A stretch of DNA of 64,000 nt from Kribbella amoyensis (lineage in GTDB: Bacteria > Actinomycetota > Actinomycetes > Propionibacteriales > Kribbellaceae), in contig NZ_VIVK01000002.1 of NCBI RefSeq assembly GCF_007828865.1, forward strand, positions 558,001 through 622,000, read 5' to 3'. Shown in pieces: positions 42,388 through 51,788 of the stretch. Position 1 is the first letter of the stretch; each line of letters starts with the position of its first letter. The notes below the pieces were generated by a model. It was given only the letters and a program-made list of their open reading frames with translations. It was not told where the DNA came from and searched no databases. Position numbers and translations under genes: made by a program.

Positions 42388-43677
42388 GTGGAACGGTTTC
42401 GGATCGCAGGTGAGGCACGGCTCGAGGGCTCCGTGGAGGTGGCGGGCGCGAAGAACAGTGTGCTCAAGCTGATGGCGGCGGCACTGCTGGCGGAGGGGAC
42501 GACGACGCTGCGGCAGGTGCCGGGCATTCTCGACGTCACGTTCATGGCCCAGTTGCTGGACACGCTCGGCTGTTCGGTGAAGGTCGACGGCGACACCGGG
42601 ACGGCGACGATCGCGGTGCCGGCCGAGATCGGTCACCAGTGCGACTACGAGCTCGTCCGCAAGCTGCGCGCGTCGATCTCGGTCCTCGGACCGCTGCTGG
42701 CCCGGTGCGGTCAGGCCGAGGTGGCGTTGCCCGGCGGTGACAACATCGGTTCCCGCGGGCTGAACATGCACGTGGCCGGCCTGGAGGCGATGGGCGCGAA
42801 GGTCCACATCGAGCACGGGTTCGTGATCGCCGAGGCGCCGCAGGGACTGCAGGGCGCCGAGGTCTGGCTGGACTTCCCGAGCGTCGGCGCCACCGAGACG
42901 ATCATGATGGCCGCCGTCCTGGCCCGCGGCACGACGGTGATCGAGAACGCCGCCCGCGAGCCGGAGATCCAGGACATCGCCGAGCTGCTGATCGAGATGG
43001 GCGCCCGGATCGAGGGCGCCGGCTCGCCGCGGATCGAGGTCACCGGCGTACAGGGCCTGCTCAACCCGGTCGACCACCTGGTCGTGCCGGACCGGATCGT
43101 GAGCGGCAGCTGGGCGTTCGCGGCCGCGATCACCAAGGGCGATGTCACGGTCACGAATGGTCGAGCCGAGCACCTCGAGTTGCCGCTGGACAAGCTGCAC
43201 AAGGCCGGCGCGGACATCTCCGTCCCCGCTGCCGGCGGCTTCCGTGTCCGGATGCCGGACCGGCCGAAGTCGGTCGACGTGGTCACGCTGCCGTATCCGG
43301 GCTTTCCGACCGACCTGCAGGCGTTCTGCATCGCCATGAACGCGGTCAGCGACGGGGCGGCGATGGTGACCGAGAACCTCTTCGAGGGCCGGTTCACGTT
43401 CGCCCAGGAGCTCACCCGGCTCGGGGCACAGGTCCAGACCGACGGCCACCACGCGGTGATCCGCGGCGTCCCGCGGCTGTCAGGCGCCCCGGTGGTCGCC
43501 AGCGACATCCGCGCCGGTGCCGCTCTGGTGGTGGCGGGGCTGGCCGCGGAGGGCGAGACGATCGTCGCCGCCGCTCACCACGTCCACCGCGGTTACACCG
43601 ACTTCGCCGGCAACCTCCGCCGCCTCGGCGCCGACGTCGTCGTCGAGCCCGACGACGCCGACCCGTACTGGAACTGA
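42388..43677 (+). CDS. murA: UDP-N-acetylglucosamine 1-carboxyvinyltransferase (MurA), Asp-type
   Basis: A 429-residue EPSP-synthase-fold enzyme for the first committed step of peptidoglycan synthesis. VAGAKNSVLKLMAAAL near the start and LPGGDNIGSRGLNMH are diagnostic. The position normally holding the catalytic Cys is D118 (GGD instead of GGC), as in mycobacterial MurA, which is known to give intrinsic fosfomycin resistance. The start is GTG 42388, 50 bases from the divergent adenosyltransferase start. Confidence 0.95.
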   Translation: MERFRIAGEARLEGSVEVAGAKNSVLKLMAAALLAEGTTTLRQVPGILDVTFMAQLLDTLGCSVKVDGDTGTATIAVPAEIGHQCDYELVRKLRASISVLGPLLARCGQAEVALPGGDNIGSRGLNMHVAGLEAMGAKVHIEHGFVIAEAPQGLQGAEVWLDFPSVGATETIMMAAVLARGTTVIENAAREPEIQDIAELLIEMGARIEGAGSPRIEVTGVQGLLNPVDHLVVPDRIVSGSWAFAAAITKGDVTVTNGRAEHLELPLDKLHKAGADISVPAAGGFRVRMPDRPKSVDVVTLPYPGFPTDLQAFCIAMNAVSDGAAMVTENLFEGRFTFAQELTRLGAQVQTDGHHAVIRGVPRLSGAPVVASDIRAGAALVVAGLAAEGETIVAAAHHVHRGYTDFAGNLRRLGADVVVEPDDADPYWN

Positions 43678-43758
43678 CCCGCGGCTGAAAGCAATCTGTA
43701 AGCGAGGCTGCCTAGCGTCGTTCGTGTCCCCAAAGCCATGAGCAGAAAGGACACGACG

Positions 43759-44112
43759 ATGAGGACGAAACGCTGGACCATGGGAGCGCTTGCGGCAGCC
43801 GGAGCGCTGGCGGCAACGGTGCTGACCACGCCGCAGGCGCAGGCGACCGAGCCGGCGAACTGTGTGACCGGTGATGACACCTGGGGAGTGATCCGGGGCA
43901 TCGGCTCGGGCCAGATGGCCTGTTTCGAGGGCGCCGGTGAGTACGGCTTCACCGGTGGGTACCCGGACGTCTTCCAGATCAACACGGGCAAGTGGTCGGG
44001 CTACATCATCTACCACATCCCCGGTGGCAAGGACGTGATGCGGGACTTCAAGGCGCAGCAGACGCTCCACTTCGACCCGAAGGTGACGCTGTACACCCTG
44101 CACATCAACTGA
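43759..44112 (+). CDS. Small secreted protein, possibly beta/gamma-crystallin-like
   Basis: A 117-residue exported protein; ATG 43759 has GAAAGGA eight bases before it. The signal peptide ends near TPQAQA-TE, leaving ~85 residues with two Cys that could form a disulphide (NCVTGDD, QMACFEGAG). The segment CFEGAGEY followed by QINTGKWSGYIIYH resembles the beta/gamma-crystallin fold of small Streptomyces antifungal and killer-toxin-like proteins. The match is by eye only. It stands alone between murA and the FabV gene. Confidence 0.55.
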   Translation: MRTKRWTMGALAAAGALAATVLTTPQAQATEPANCVTGDDTWGVIRGIGSGQMACFEGAGEYGFTGGYPDVFQINTGKWSGYIIYHIPGGKDVMRDFKAQQTLHFDPKVTLYTLHIN

Positions 44113-44150
44113 CTGCCGGGTAGCTGTTCGGTCGGGTTAGGGTCGGGCTC

Positions 44151-45335
44151 ATGACTGAGCGCGTGATCAAGCCTGTCGGCCGTGGCTTCCTGTTCCTGGA
44201 CTCGCATCCGGCCGGGTGTGAGCGGTTGGTGGCCGAGTTGGCCGAGCAGGTCGAGGTCCGCAGCCCGGAGCGGACGCCGGTGGCGCTCGTCGTCGGTGCC
44301 AGCTCCGGGTACGGGCTGGCCGCGACGATCGCGGGCCTGGCGCGGTACGGCGTGGACGGGGTCGGGGTGTCGTTCGAGAAGGCGCCGACGGCTCGTCGGA
44401 CCGCGACGGCCGGCTGGTACCGGACGGCGGCGACCGCGGAGCTGGCGGACAAGCTCGGCCGGTCGTTCCGCTTCGTCAACGCGGACGCGTTCGCCGACAC
44501 CACCAAGTCCGACGTGCTGGACCTGGTCGAGGCGGAGTACGGAGGCGTGGACTACCTCATCTACAGCGTCGCCGCACCGCGCCGGGTGGACCCGCGCACC
44601 GACACGACGTACCAGTCCGCGCTCCGGTCGATCGGCGCGCCGCACCGGACCAAGAGCATCGCGTTCGAGGGCACGGAGCCAGTGCTGCAGGAGGTGGAGA
44701 TCGAGGCCGCCACCGACGACGAGATCGCGCAGACGGTCCAGGTGATGGGCGGCGAGGACTGGATCCGCTGGGTCGACGCGCTCGCCGACCGCAAGCTGCT
44801 CCGGGACGACTTCACCACGGTCGCGCTGACGTACATCGGCTCCGAGCTGACCGGCCCGATCTACCGGCAGGGCTCGATCGGCGCGGCCAAGGCCCACCTG
44901 GAACAGACCGCGCACGAGCTGTCCCAGCGCGACGGCGTCCGCGCCCTGACCTCGGTGAACGGGGCCGCGGTGACGCAGGCGAGCTCGGCGATCCCGGGCA
45001 TCGGGTTGTACGTGAGCCTGCTGCACAAGGTCCTCGGCGACCGGATGCAGTCCCCGATGCAGCAGTCGATCGCGTTGTGGGACCAGCTGACCGGTGAGAC
45101 CACGCCCGATCTGGACGAGGACGGCCGGCTGCGGCTGGACCGCTGGGAGCTCGACCCGGCCGTCCAGGACGCGGTTCGTGAGCAGTGGGAGGCGGTGACC
45201 CAGGAGAACATCGCGACCGTGGCGGACGCGGCCTGGTTCTTCGCCGAGGTCCGCCGTCTCTACGGCTTCGACGTGGCCGGCGTCGACTACGAGGCCCCGG
45301 CCGAGGTCGACGTGGACTGGCCGGCGAAGGCCTGA
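44151..45335 (+). CDS. fabV: Trans-2-enoyl-CoA/enoyl-ACP reductase (FabV type)
   Basis: A 394-residue reductase. IKPVGRGFLFLDSHPAGCE opens the protein, VVGASSGYGLAATIAGL binds NADH, and the family's YX8K catalytic pair is Y238 and K247 in IYRQGSIGAAKAH. FabV enzymes reduce the double bond of enoyl thioesters and are insensitive to triclosan. ATG 44151 has its own short promoter gap. It converges on the helicase gene with three bases between. Confidence 0.92.
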   Translation: MTERVIKPVGRGFLFLDSHPAGCERLVAELAEQVEVRSPERTPVALVVGASSGYGLAATIAGLARYGVDGVGVSFEKAPTARRTATAGWYRTAATAELADKLGRSFRFVNADAFADTTKSDVLDLVEAEYGGVDYLIYSVAAPRRVDPRTDTTYQSALRSIGAPHRTKSIAFEGTEPVLQEVEIEAATDDEIAQTVQVMGGEDWIRWVDALADRKLLRDDFTTVALTYIGSELTGPIYRQGSIGAAKAHLEQTAHELSQRDGVRALTSVNGAAVTQASSAIPGIGLYVSLLHKVLGDRMQSPMQQSIALWDQLTGETTPDLDEDGRLRLDRWELDPAVQDAVREQWEAVTQENIATVADAAWFFAEVRRLYGFDVAGVDYEAPAEVDVDWPAKA

Positions 45336-45338
45336 CCC

Positions 45339-47843
45339 CTACAGCGGTTTGAAGGACACCACTTCGAGGACCAGGTCGCCGGCCTCGTCGGAGGCGGCCA
45401 GGTCGACGGTCGCGCTGATCCGCCAGTCGTGGTTGCCTTCGGGGTCGTCGATGATCTGCTGGACCTCCCAGTACCCCGGGTGCTCCTCGACCAGGAAGAG
45501 CGCCGGTCCCCGCGCGGCCGGGCCGGTACCGACCTGGTCGTGCTCGGCGTAGTACGCCGTGCCCGCCTCGGCCCAGCGGCCGGCGTCCCAGCCCGCATCG
45601 CCGTCGAGCTGACCCAGCTCGGCCCAACGGTGCAGGGCGACCAGCTCGACCCGGCGGAACAGCGCGTTCCGGACCAGGACGCGGAAAGCCCTGCTGTTCA
45701 AGGTGATCCGGCGCGGACCGGCCGGTTCCGGGGCGACTGCCGCCTGCTCGGGCGCGGGATTGGTCAGCTCCTCCCACTCGTCGAGCAGGCTGGAGTCGGT
45801 CTGCCGGACGACCTCGCCGAGCCACTCGATCAGGTCGGTCAGCTCCTCGGACTGCTTGTGCGGCGGCACCGTCTGCTTCAGCGCCTTGTACGCGTCGCTG
45901 AGGTACCGCAGCACGATGCCCTCGGACCGCGCCAGCCCGTAGAACCCGATGAACTCGCCGAACGTCATCGCCCGCTCGAACAGGTCCCGGACCACCGACT
46001 TCGGCGACAGCCCGGTGTCCGCGATCCACGGGTGCGACTGCCGGTACATCTCGAAGGTTGCCGAGAGCAACTCCTCCAGCGGCTTCGGCCAGCTGACGTC
46101 CTCGAGCAGCTCCATCCGCTCGTCGTACTCGATGCCCTCGGCCTTCATCGCGTTCACCGCCTCGCCGCGGGCGTGGTGCTCCTGGGCCCACAGCACCGCG
46201 CGCGGATCCTCCAGCGTCGCCTCGATCACCGAGACCACGTCCAGCGCGTACTCCGGGCTCTCCGGGTCGAGCAGGTCGAGCGCGGCCAGCGCGAAGGTGG
46301 ACAGCGGCTGGTTGAGGCTGAAGTCCTTCTGCAGGTCCACGGTGAGCCGCAAGAGCCGCCCGTACTCGTCCGGCTCGTCCAGGCGCTCGACCACCCCGGC
46401 GGTGAGCAGGGTGCGGTAGATCTGGATCGCGCGGCGGATCAGCCGGACCTGGTTCTTCGAGTCCTCGTGGTTGTCGCGCAGGAGTTGCCGCATGCTGGCG
46501 AACGCGTCGCCGTCGCGGGCGATGACGTTCAGCAGCATCGCGTGGCTGACCCGCATCCGGGACTGCAGCGCCTCCGGCTCGGCCGCGACCAGCCGGTCGA
46601 AGGTGTCCTCGCCCCAGGTGACGAATCCCTCCGGCGGCTTCTTCCGCTGGACCTTGCGCTGCTTCTTCGGGTCGTCGCCGGCCTTCGCCAGCGCCTTGAC
46701 GTTCTCGACCACGTGGTCCGGTGCCTGGACCACCACGGTGCCGGAGGTGTCGTACCCGGCCCGGCCCGCGCGCCCGGCGATCTGGTGGAACTCGCGTGCC
46801 TTGAGGATGCGCTGGCGGCGGCCGTCGTACTTGCTCAGCGCGGTGAGCACCACGGTGCGGATCGGTACGTTGATGCCGACGCCGAGCGTGTCGGTCCCGC
46901 AGATGACCTTGAGCAGGCCGGCTTGGGCGAGCTGCTCGACCAGCCGCCGGTACTTCGGCAGCATGCCGGCGTGGTGGACGCCGATACCGTGTTTCACCAG
47001 CCGTTGCAGGGTCCGGCCGAAGCCCGCGCTGAACCGGAAGTTCCCGATCAGCTCGCTGATCCGGTCCTTCTCCTCGCGGCTGGAGACGTTGATGCTCATC
47101 AGCGCCTGGGCGCGTTCCAGCGCGGCCGCCTGGGTGAAGTGCACGACGTACACCGGGGCCTGGTGGGTGGTGAGCAACTCCTCCAGCGTCTCGTGCAACG
47201 CGGTGGTCACGTACTTGTAGATCAGCGGGACCGGGCGTTCGCCGGAGGCCACGATCGCGGTCGAGCGGCCGGTCCGCCGGTTCAGGTCGATCTTGAACCG
47301 CTCGACGTCGCCCAGCGTCGCCGACATCAGCACGAACTGCGCGTTCGGCAGCTCCAGCAGCGGGACCTGCCAGGCCCAGCCGCGGTCCGGCTCGGAGTAG
47401 AAGTGGAACTCGTCCATCACCACCTGGCCGACGTCGGCCGCGGCGCCTTCGCGGAGCGCGACGTTCGCCAGTACCTCGGCGGTGCAGCAGATAATCGGGG
47501 CCGTCGGGTTGACCGAGGCGTCGCCGGTGAGCATGCCGACCTTGTCCGCGCCGAACACGTCGCAGAGCGCGAAGAACTTCTCCGAGACCAGGGCCTTGAT
47601 CGGCGCGGTGTAGTACGTCCGCCGGCCGGCCGCGAGCGCGGCGAAGTGGGACCCGGTGGCGACCAGGCTCTTGCCCGAGCCGGTCGGGGTGGACAGGATC
47701 ACGTTGGACCCGGTCATCACCTCGATCAGCGCTTCCTCCTGCGCCGGGTACAGCGAGATGCCCTGCTCACCCACCCAGCTCGCGAAGGCGTCGTACAGCG
47801 CGTCGGGGTCGGTGGTCTCCGGCAATCTCTCGGTCAGCGTCAT
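45339..47843 (-). CDS. DEAD/DEAH-box helicase of the DUF3516 type
   Basis: An 834-residue Ski2/HelY-like helicase. Walker A is TPTGSGKS at 52-59, the DEAD-box variant is MDEFHFY near 148, motif VI is QIAGRAGRAG. The C-terminal half is the DUF3516 region with RKKPPEGFVTWGEDTFDRL. Found singly in most actinomycetes, probably in RNA processing or turnover. It stands alone with no operon partner. Confidence 0.9.
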   Translation of the reverse strand: MTLTERLPETTDPDALYDAFASWVGEQGISLYPAQEEALIEVMTGSNVILSTPTGSGKSLVATGSHFAALAAGRRTYYTAPIKALVSEKFFALCDVFGADKVGMLTGDASVNPTAPIICCTAEVLANVALREGAAADVGQVVMDEFHFYSEPDRGWAWQVPLLELPNAQFVLMSATLGDVERFKIDLNRRTGRSTAIVASGERPVPLIYKYVTTALHETLEELLTTHQAPVYVVHFTQAAALERAQALMSINVSSREEKDRISELIGNFRFSAGFGRTLQRLVKHGIGVHHAGMLPKYRRLVEQLAQAGLLKVICGTDTLGVGINVPIRTVVLTALSKYDGRRQRILKAREFHQIAGRAGRAGYDTSGTVVVQAPDHVVENVKALAKAGDDPKKQRKVQRKKPPEGFVTWGEDTFDRLVAAEPEALQSRMRVSHAMLLNVIARDGDAFASMRQLLRDNHEDSKNQVRLIRRAIQIYRTLLTAGVVERLDEPDEYGRLLRLTVDLQKDFSLNQPLSTFALAALDLLDPESPEYALDVVSVIEATLEDPRAVLWAQEHHARGEAVNAMKAEGIEYDERMELLEDVSWPKPLEELLSATFEMYRQSHPWIADTGLSPKSVVRDLFERAMTFGEFIGFYGLARSEGIVLRYLSDAYKALKQTVPPHKQSEELTDLIEWLGEVVRQTDSSLLDEWEELTNPAPEQAAVAPEPAGPRRITLNSRAFRVLVRNALFRRVELVALHRWAELGQLDGDAGWDAGRWAEAGTAYYAEHDQVGTGPAARGPALFLVEEHPGYWEVQQIIDDPEGNHDWRISATVDLAASDEAGDLVLEVVSFKPL

Positions 47844-47898
47844 CGTGGCCCATTGTCCCGCATCGGCGTCGGCGTCTTCAGCCGGTCTACAGTCCGCG

Positions 47899-48723
47899 TC
47901 AGTAGAGGGCGGCGAGCAGAGCGGCCGGGTCCCGGGAGCTGGGCCAGTCGCTGACCTGGCCGTCGCCCAGTTCGACCACCCGCCAGGCGCCGTCGGCCCG
48001 GCGGACCACGTCGACGGTGACGAACGGCAGCGCGAGCTCGGCGACCAGTGGTTCGATCTCGACCAGGTCGAGGCCGATCGGCAGCTCGTCCGGGGTGTCC
48101 GGGTGCGGCGTGATCAACCGGCAACGGCCGCCGATCCACCAGGTCCGCGCCTCGGCCCCGGTGAACTCCTCGAACCGGCGCACTACGAAGCCACCGGTGA
48201 ACGAGTCCGCCCGCAACTCCAGGAAGCGCTTCGCCACCCGCTGGAGGGACTCGGTGTCGGCCAGGTCCGGGATGTACGCCGCCTCGTCCCAATCGTGTTT
48301 CATCGACTTCACGTAGTCCCGTAGCACCGCGGGACCTGGTCCGAGCCGCCCGGCCGCGGCGACGAGTTCGCCGGGATCCGTGCCGACGGTCCAGGTGGAT
48401 TCGGGGGTGACGGGGGAGAGCGCCTCGTACCAGCCGGGGAGCTCGTGGGCGGTGCGGTACTCGTCGGCCGAGGTCCGCAGCCGGACACCGCGATCCGCCA
48501 GCGCCGCGGCGATTTGGGCGTACTCGGCGGACGTCATCATCCAGCCGCGGTACAGGACGTCCGGGTCGGCCGGGACCCCGGTGACCGCGACGGCCGGGCG
48601 GTCCAGCGCGTCATGGTCGATCCGGGCCACGGCGATCCCGAGGTCCCGGGCGGCGTCGGCCTGGGCGGCGAAGTGCGGGTCGGCTCGGCGTGGGTGGAGC
48701 GGGTCCCCAGGTACCAGCAGCAT
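47899..48723 (-). CDS. ATP-grasp domain protein
   Basis: A 274-residue protein with an ATP-grasp-like core (VLRDYVKSMKHDWDEAAY, VVRRFEEFTGAEARTWWIGG, LPFVTVDVVRRADGAWRVVELGDGQ). It matches the actinobacterial ATP-grasp proteins of the DUF4343 type, which probably ligate small molecules. ATG 48723 is favoured over 48732 because GGGAGA lies about nine bases before it. The substrate is unknown. It lies 55 bases from the helicase start and is not clearly in an operon. Confidence 0.75.
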   Translation of the reverse strand: MLLVPGDPLHPRRADPHFAAQADAARDLGIAVARIDHDALDRPAVAVTGVPADPDVLYRGWMMTSAEYAQIAAALADRGVRLRTSADEYRTAHELPGWYEALSPVTPESTWTVGTDPGELVAAAGRLGPGPAVLRDYVKSMKHDWDEAAYIPDLADTESLQRVAKRFLELRADSFTGGFVVRRFEEFTGAEARTWWIGGRCRLITPHPDTPDELPIGLDLVEIEPLVAELALPFVTVDVVRRADGAWRVVELGDGQVSDWPSSRDPAALLAALY

Positions 48724-48778
48724 GCACCGCATTCTCCCGAAGGACCGGCTCCTTCGCCTCCCGATTCCGCGCGTTACC

Positions 48779-50782
48779 TCAGTTCGGTGACCGATCCGTC
48801 CGGACGTCGTCGAAGTTGATCGTCCAGGTCTTGGCCGCGGTGTCGCCGATCTGGACCCGGCCGACCGGCGTCGTCCCGGTGTTGCTCTGCCACGGCGTAC
48901 CCCGCTGGGTCCCGTCGAGGGACAACGTCCAGGTCCCGGCGGTACCGACGGTGCCGCAGAGCTCGACGGTGTGCCACGAGTTCAACGGGACCGCGACGCC
49001 CGACGACCGTTGCGTACCGGCCGCGTCGGACCGGATCCAGAGCACCCGGTTGGTGTCGATGTAGACCCGCACGATCCCGCCGTCCGTTGCCGTGCGCAAC
49101 CGGAACAGGTCGATGCTCGTCCCCAGTGACGTCACCCGGATCTGCTCGCTGTGACACAGACTCGGGTACGTCGCGCCGAGGTTGCGGGCCGCGTACGCCC
49201 GCGCCGCCACCGGGTTTCCCCGTGGGCTCGGCGCAGACGGTGCGCCTTGGGTCGAGTCCAGGGTGAGCCCGGTGTTCGTGGTCCAGCCGGTGAAGCCGGC
49301 CGAGAAGTCCGACTCGAAGATCGCCGAGGATGCCTGCTGCACGGTGATCGGCGCGGACGGACCCGCGGTCGGCCTGATGTTGCCCGCGGCATCGATCGCG
49401 CGGACCCAGTACGTGTGGGTCGATCCGGCCGCGAGCCCGGACCTCGTGTAAGTGACCGTGCCGGTGGACGCGCTGGTCAGTTCGGCGACCTGGTTCGTCG
49501 CGGTGTCCTCGAACACCTGGTACCGCAACGAGGTGCTGACGTTGTCCGTGGCGGCCGCCCAGCTCAGCGAGATGGTCGAGCTGGAGTTGCTCTGTCCCGT
49601 CGGGATCCCGGGCGTGGTCGGCGGGGTGGTGTCCGGCTCGGTCACCGCGGCCGGGACGAACGCCATCGTGTGGTCGCGACCTGCCGAGACCGCGGCCGCA
49701 CCGGTGATTCCGCCGACGGTGATCGCGCTGGTCCGATCGGTCAGGGTGCCGTCGCCGAGTTGGCCGTTCGCGTTCGAACCCCAGGCCCGCAAGGCGCCGT
49801 TCGCGATCACGGCGACGGTGTGCTGCCGGCCCGTCGCGATCTCGGTCGCCCCGGTGACGCCGGGCACCGCGACCGACTGGGTCCGCCGTGTCGTGGTCCC
49901 GTCGCCGAGCTGGCCGTTGGAGTTCGAACCCCACGCCCGCAGGGTTCCGGTGCTCAGCCGCGCGAGCGAGTGATAGGCGCCGGCGGCAACTTCCACCGCG
50001 CCGCCGACGCCCGTCACCTGGACGGGGGAGAGCCGGTTCGTCAGGCTGCCGTCGCCGAGCTGGCCCTGGGTGTTGTCTCCCCAGCTCCAGACGGTGCCGT
50101 CGCCGCGGACGGCCAGCCCGTGATCGCGGCCACCGGCGAGCGCGGTGATGTTGGTCAGACTGCCGACCCGGACCGGCCGCGTCCGCATCGTGGTGGTGCC
50201 GTCACCCACCTGGCCGGTCGTGTTCAGGCCCCAGCCCCAGACGGTACCGTCCGAGCGCAGCGCGTAACTCATGTCCCGGCCGCCCGCGATCGCCACCACG
50301 TCGGTCAACGGGCTCGCGGTCACCGGAGTCCGTTGCGCGCTCGTCGTCGCGCCGTTGCCGAGCTGGCCGAACGAGTTGTACCCCCAGCCGCGTACCGTTC
50401 CATCGGCCAGCAGGGCGAGGCTGTGGTAGTGCCCGCCGGCGATGTCGACGACTCCGCTGAGCCCGCCGACCTGGACCGGTGACAGCCGGTTCGTGGTCGT
50501 GCCGTCGCCCAGTTGGCCCATCTCGTTGAAGCCCCACGTCCACACGGTGCCGTCGGAACGCAACGCGATGGAGTGCTCGCGTCCCGCTTCCACCTTGACC
50601 ACATTTCCGAGCGACGGCACCGTGGCCGCGGTCGCCCGGCCGGTCGTGGTTCCGTTGCCGAGTTGGCCGGTGCCGTTCCCGCCCCAGGTCCAGGCGGCCC
50701 CCGGTTCCACCGCGCTCGCCTCGGCCGGGTGCAGTCCGGCCGCGATCAGGCACCCCACAGCGACAAGTCCCCAGCGCATCAT
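48779..50782 (-). CDS. Secreted RCC1 beta-propeller with FN3 and LamG-like domains
   Basis: A 667-residue exported protein. The signal peptide ends near AEASA, followed by seven RCC1 blades each carrying W-G-x-N-x-x-G-Q-L-G-D/N-G and an SLAL/HTVAV strand (about 25-385). A fibronectin type III domain (TPPTTPGIPTG to APITVQQ) and a C-terminal lectin-like beta-sandwich (~475-667) follow. Likely a surface or secreted binding protein. The regular repeats explain the long shadow frames around it. Confidence 0.9.
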   Translation of the reverse strand: MMRWGLVAVGCLIAAGLHPAEASAVEPGAAWTWGGNGTGQLGNGTTTGRATAATVPSLGNVVKVEAGREHSIALRSDGTVWTWGFNEMGQLGDGTTTNRLSPVQVGGLSGVVDIAGGHYHSLALLADGTVRGWGYNSFGQLGNGATTSAQRTPVTASPLTDVVAIAGGRDMSYALRSDGTVWGWGLNTTGQVGDGTTTMRTRPVRVGSLTNITALAGGRDHGLAVRGDGTVWSWGDNTQGQLGDGSLTNRLSPVQVTGVGGAVEVAAGAYHSLARLSTGTLRAWGSNSNGQLGDGTTTRRTQSVAVPGVTGATEIATGRQHTVAVIANGALRAWGSNANGQLGDGTLTDRTSAITVGGITGAAAVSAGRDHTMAFVPAAVTEPDTTPPTTPGIPTGQSNSSSTISLSWAAATDNVSTSLRYQVFEDTATNQVAELTSASTGTVTYTRSGLAAGSTHTYWVRAIDAAGNIRPTAGPSAPITVQQASSAIFESDFSAGFTGWTTNTGLTLDSTQGAPSAPSPRGNPVAARAYAARNLGATYPSLCHSEQIRVTSLGTSIDLFRLRTATDGGIVRVYIDTNRVLWIRSDAAGTQRSSGVAVPLNSWHTVELCGTVGTAGTWTLSLDGTQRGTPWQSNTGTTPVGRVQIGDTAAKTWTINFDDVRTDRSPN

Positions 50783-50877
50783 CTGCGCCCCCTCCCCCTC
50801 GTCCTGTCCGTTGTACTCGGGGCGGGGTCATCCGTCCAGGGCAGCTCTCGAGGGGGATTCAGCCGAGACCGAGAGGG

Positions 50878-51210
50878 TCAGGAGGCGTCGAGGAAACCGC
50901 GGGCGGCGATCTCGTCGGCGGGCCACACGTACACGGACCAGCCGTCGCTGGTCCGGGCCGTGGTCGCCTTGATCCCGAAATCACGCAACATCGCCGCGCG
51001 GACCCGGGCCTGGTTGTACGTCGGCACGGTGTCCACCACGACCAGCAGTCCGAAGGTGTCGGGATCGGCGGGTGAATAATCGGTTTTGCGCACGAGGGAC
51101 CCGCCCTTGGGCCGCGAGAAGGCCCAGCGCAGCAGCAGGACGATGCCACCGATCAACGCGAGTGCCACGACCGGGAAGAGGAAGTACTGGTCGGCGAACA
51201 CAGCCACCAT
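50878..51210 (-). CDS. Small membrane-anchored protein of unknown function
   Basis: A 110-residue protein with one N-terminal membrane helix (FLFPVVALALIGGIVLLLRWAF) and a soluble C-terminal domain (LLVVVDTVPTYNQARVRAAMLRDFGIKAT, WSVYVWPADEIAARGFL) resembling small DUF2007-like putative signalling domains. ATG 51210 has no Shine-Dalgarno and may be leaderless. Its gene is divergent from a STAS gene, but no functional link is visible. Confidence 0.6.
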   Translation of the reverse strand: MVAVFADQYFLFPVVALALIGGIVLLLRWAFSRPKGGSLVRKTDYSPADPDTFGLLVVVDTVPTYNQARVRAAMLRDFGIKATTARTSDGWSVYVWPADEIAARGFLDAS

Positions 51211-51331
51211 TGTCGCGCGAAAAGAAAGTTGACGAGACCTTGGCAACCTGGCGGGTCCCCAGGGAGTCTTTACCAACACACGCTGCAGCGCGGCCGACTC
51301 GGGGGTCGCCGGAAGAGCGGAGGGCACGGAC

Positions 51332-51679
51332 ATGCTCGCACCGACCCACAACGCAGGACCCGATCGTCAGCACCCGGCCGGACCGAACGTGGTCAGGCTG
51401 GCCGGCTTCCTGGACGTCCGCTCGGTCGGCGACGTCCGCCAAACCCTCAACGAACTGATCGACAACTCCGACGGCGACGTGGTCGTCGACCTGGGCGAGG
51501 TCGACGCCGTGGACGCGACCGGCCTGGGTCTGCTGGTGGCGACCCACCGCCGCACCCAGATCCTCGGCCGCCAACTCGTCCTCCGCCACCCGGTCCCGGC
51601 CGTGGTCCGCATCCTCGCGGTCACCCGCCTCCACCGCGTCCTCCACGTGGAACGAACACCCCTGCCGATCTCCGCCTGA
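51332..51679 (+). CDS. STAS-domain anti-sigma factor antagonist
   Basis: A 115-residue STAS protein of the SpoIIAA/RsbV type. The phosphorylation loop is VDAVDATGLGLLV, where the usual Ser is Thr. Such proteins bind an anti-sigma kinase and free a sigma factor when unphosphorylated. No partner kinase or sigma gene is adjacent, so it acts in trans. The gene is alone, with a 120-base upstream gap shared with the divergent membrane protein. Confidence 0.85.
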   Translation: MLAPTHNAGPDRQHPAGPNVVRLAGFLDVRSVGDVRQTLNELIDNSDGDVVVDLGEVDAVDATGLGLLVATHRRTQILGRQLVLRHPVPAVVRILAVTRLHRVLHVERTPLPISA

Positions 51680-51788
51680 CCCCTCGGCCGGGAGCGTGAA
51701 CTCGCGGGGCCCGATGTGACCTAAGGCGCTGGTGACGCCGGTCACGAGGTGGGGACTCGCGAGCGCACGCGGTCCTACTCTCGGGTAC

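Noticed and set aside
42388..43677. MurA pseudogene because the catalytic Cys is absent
   Set aside because: Asp at this position is known in active actinobacterial MurA enzymes and the rest of the protein is intact.
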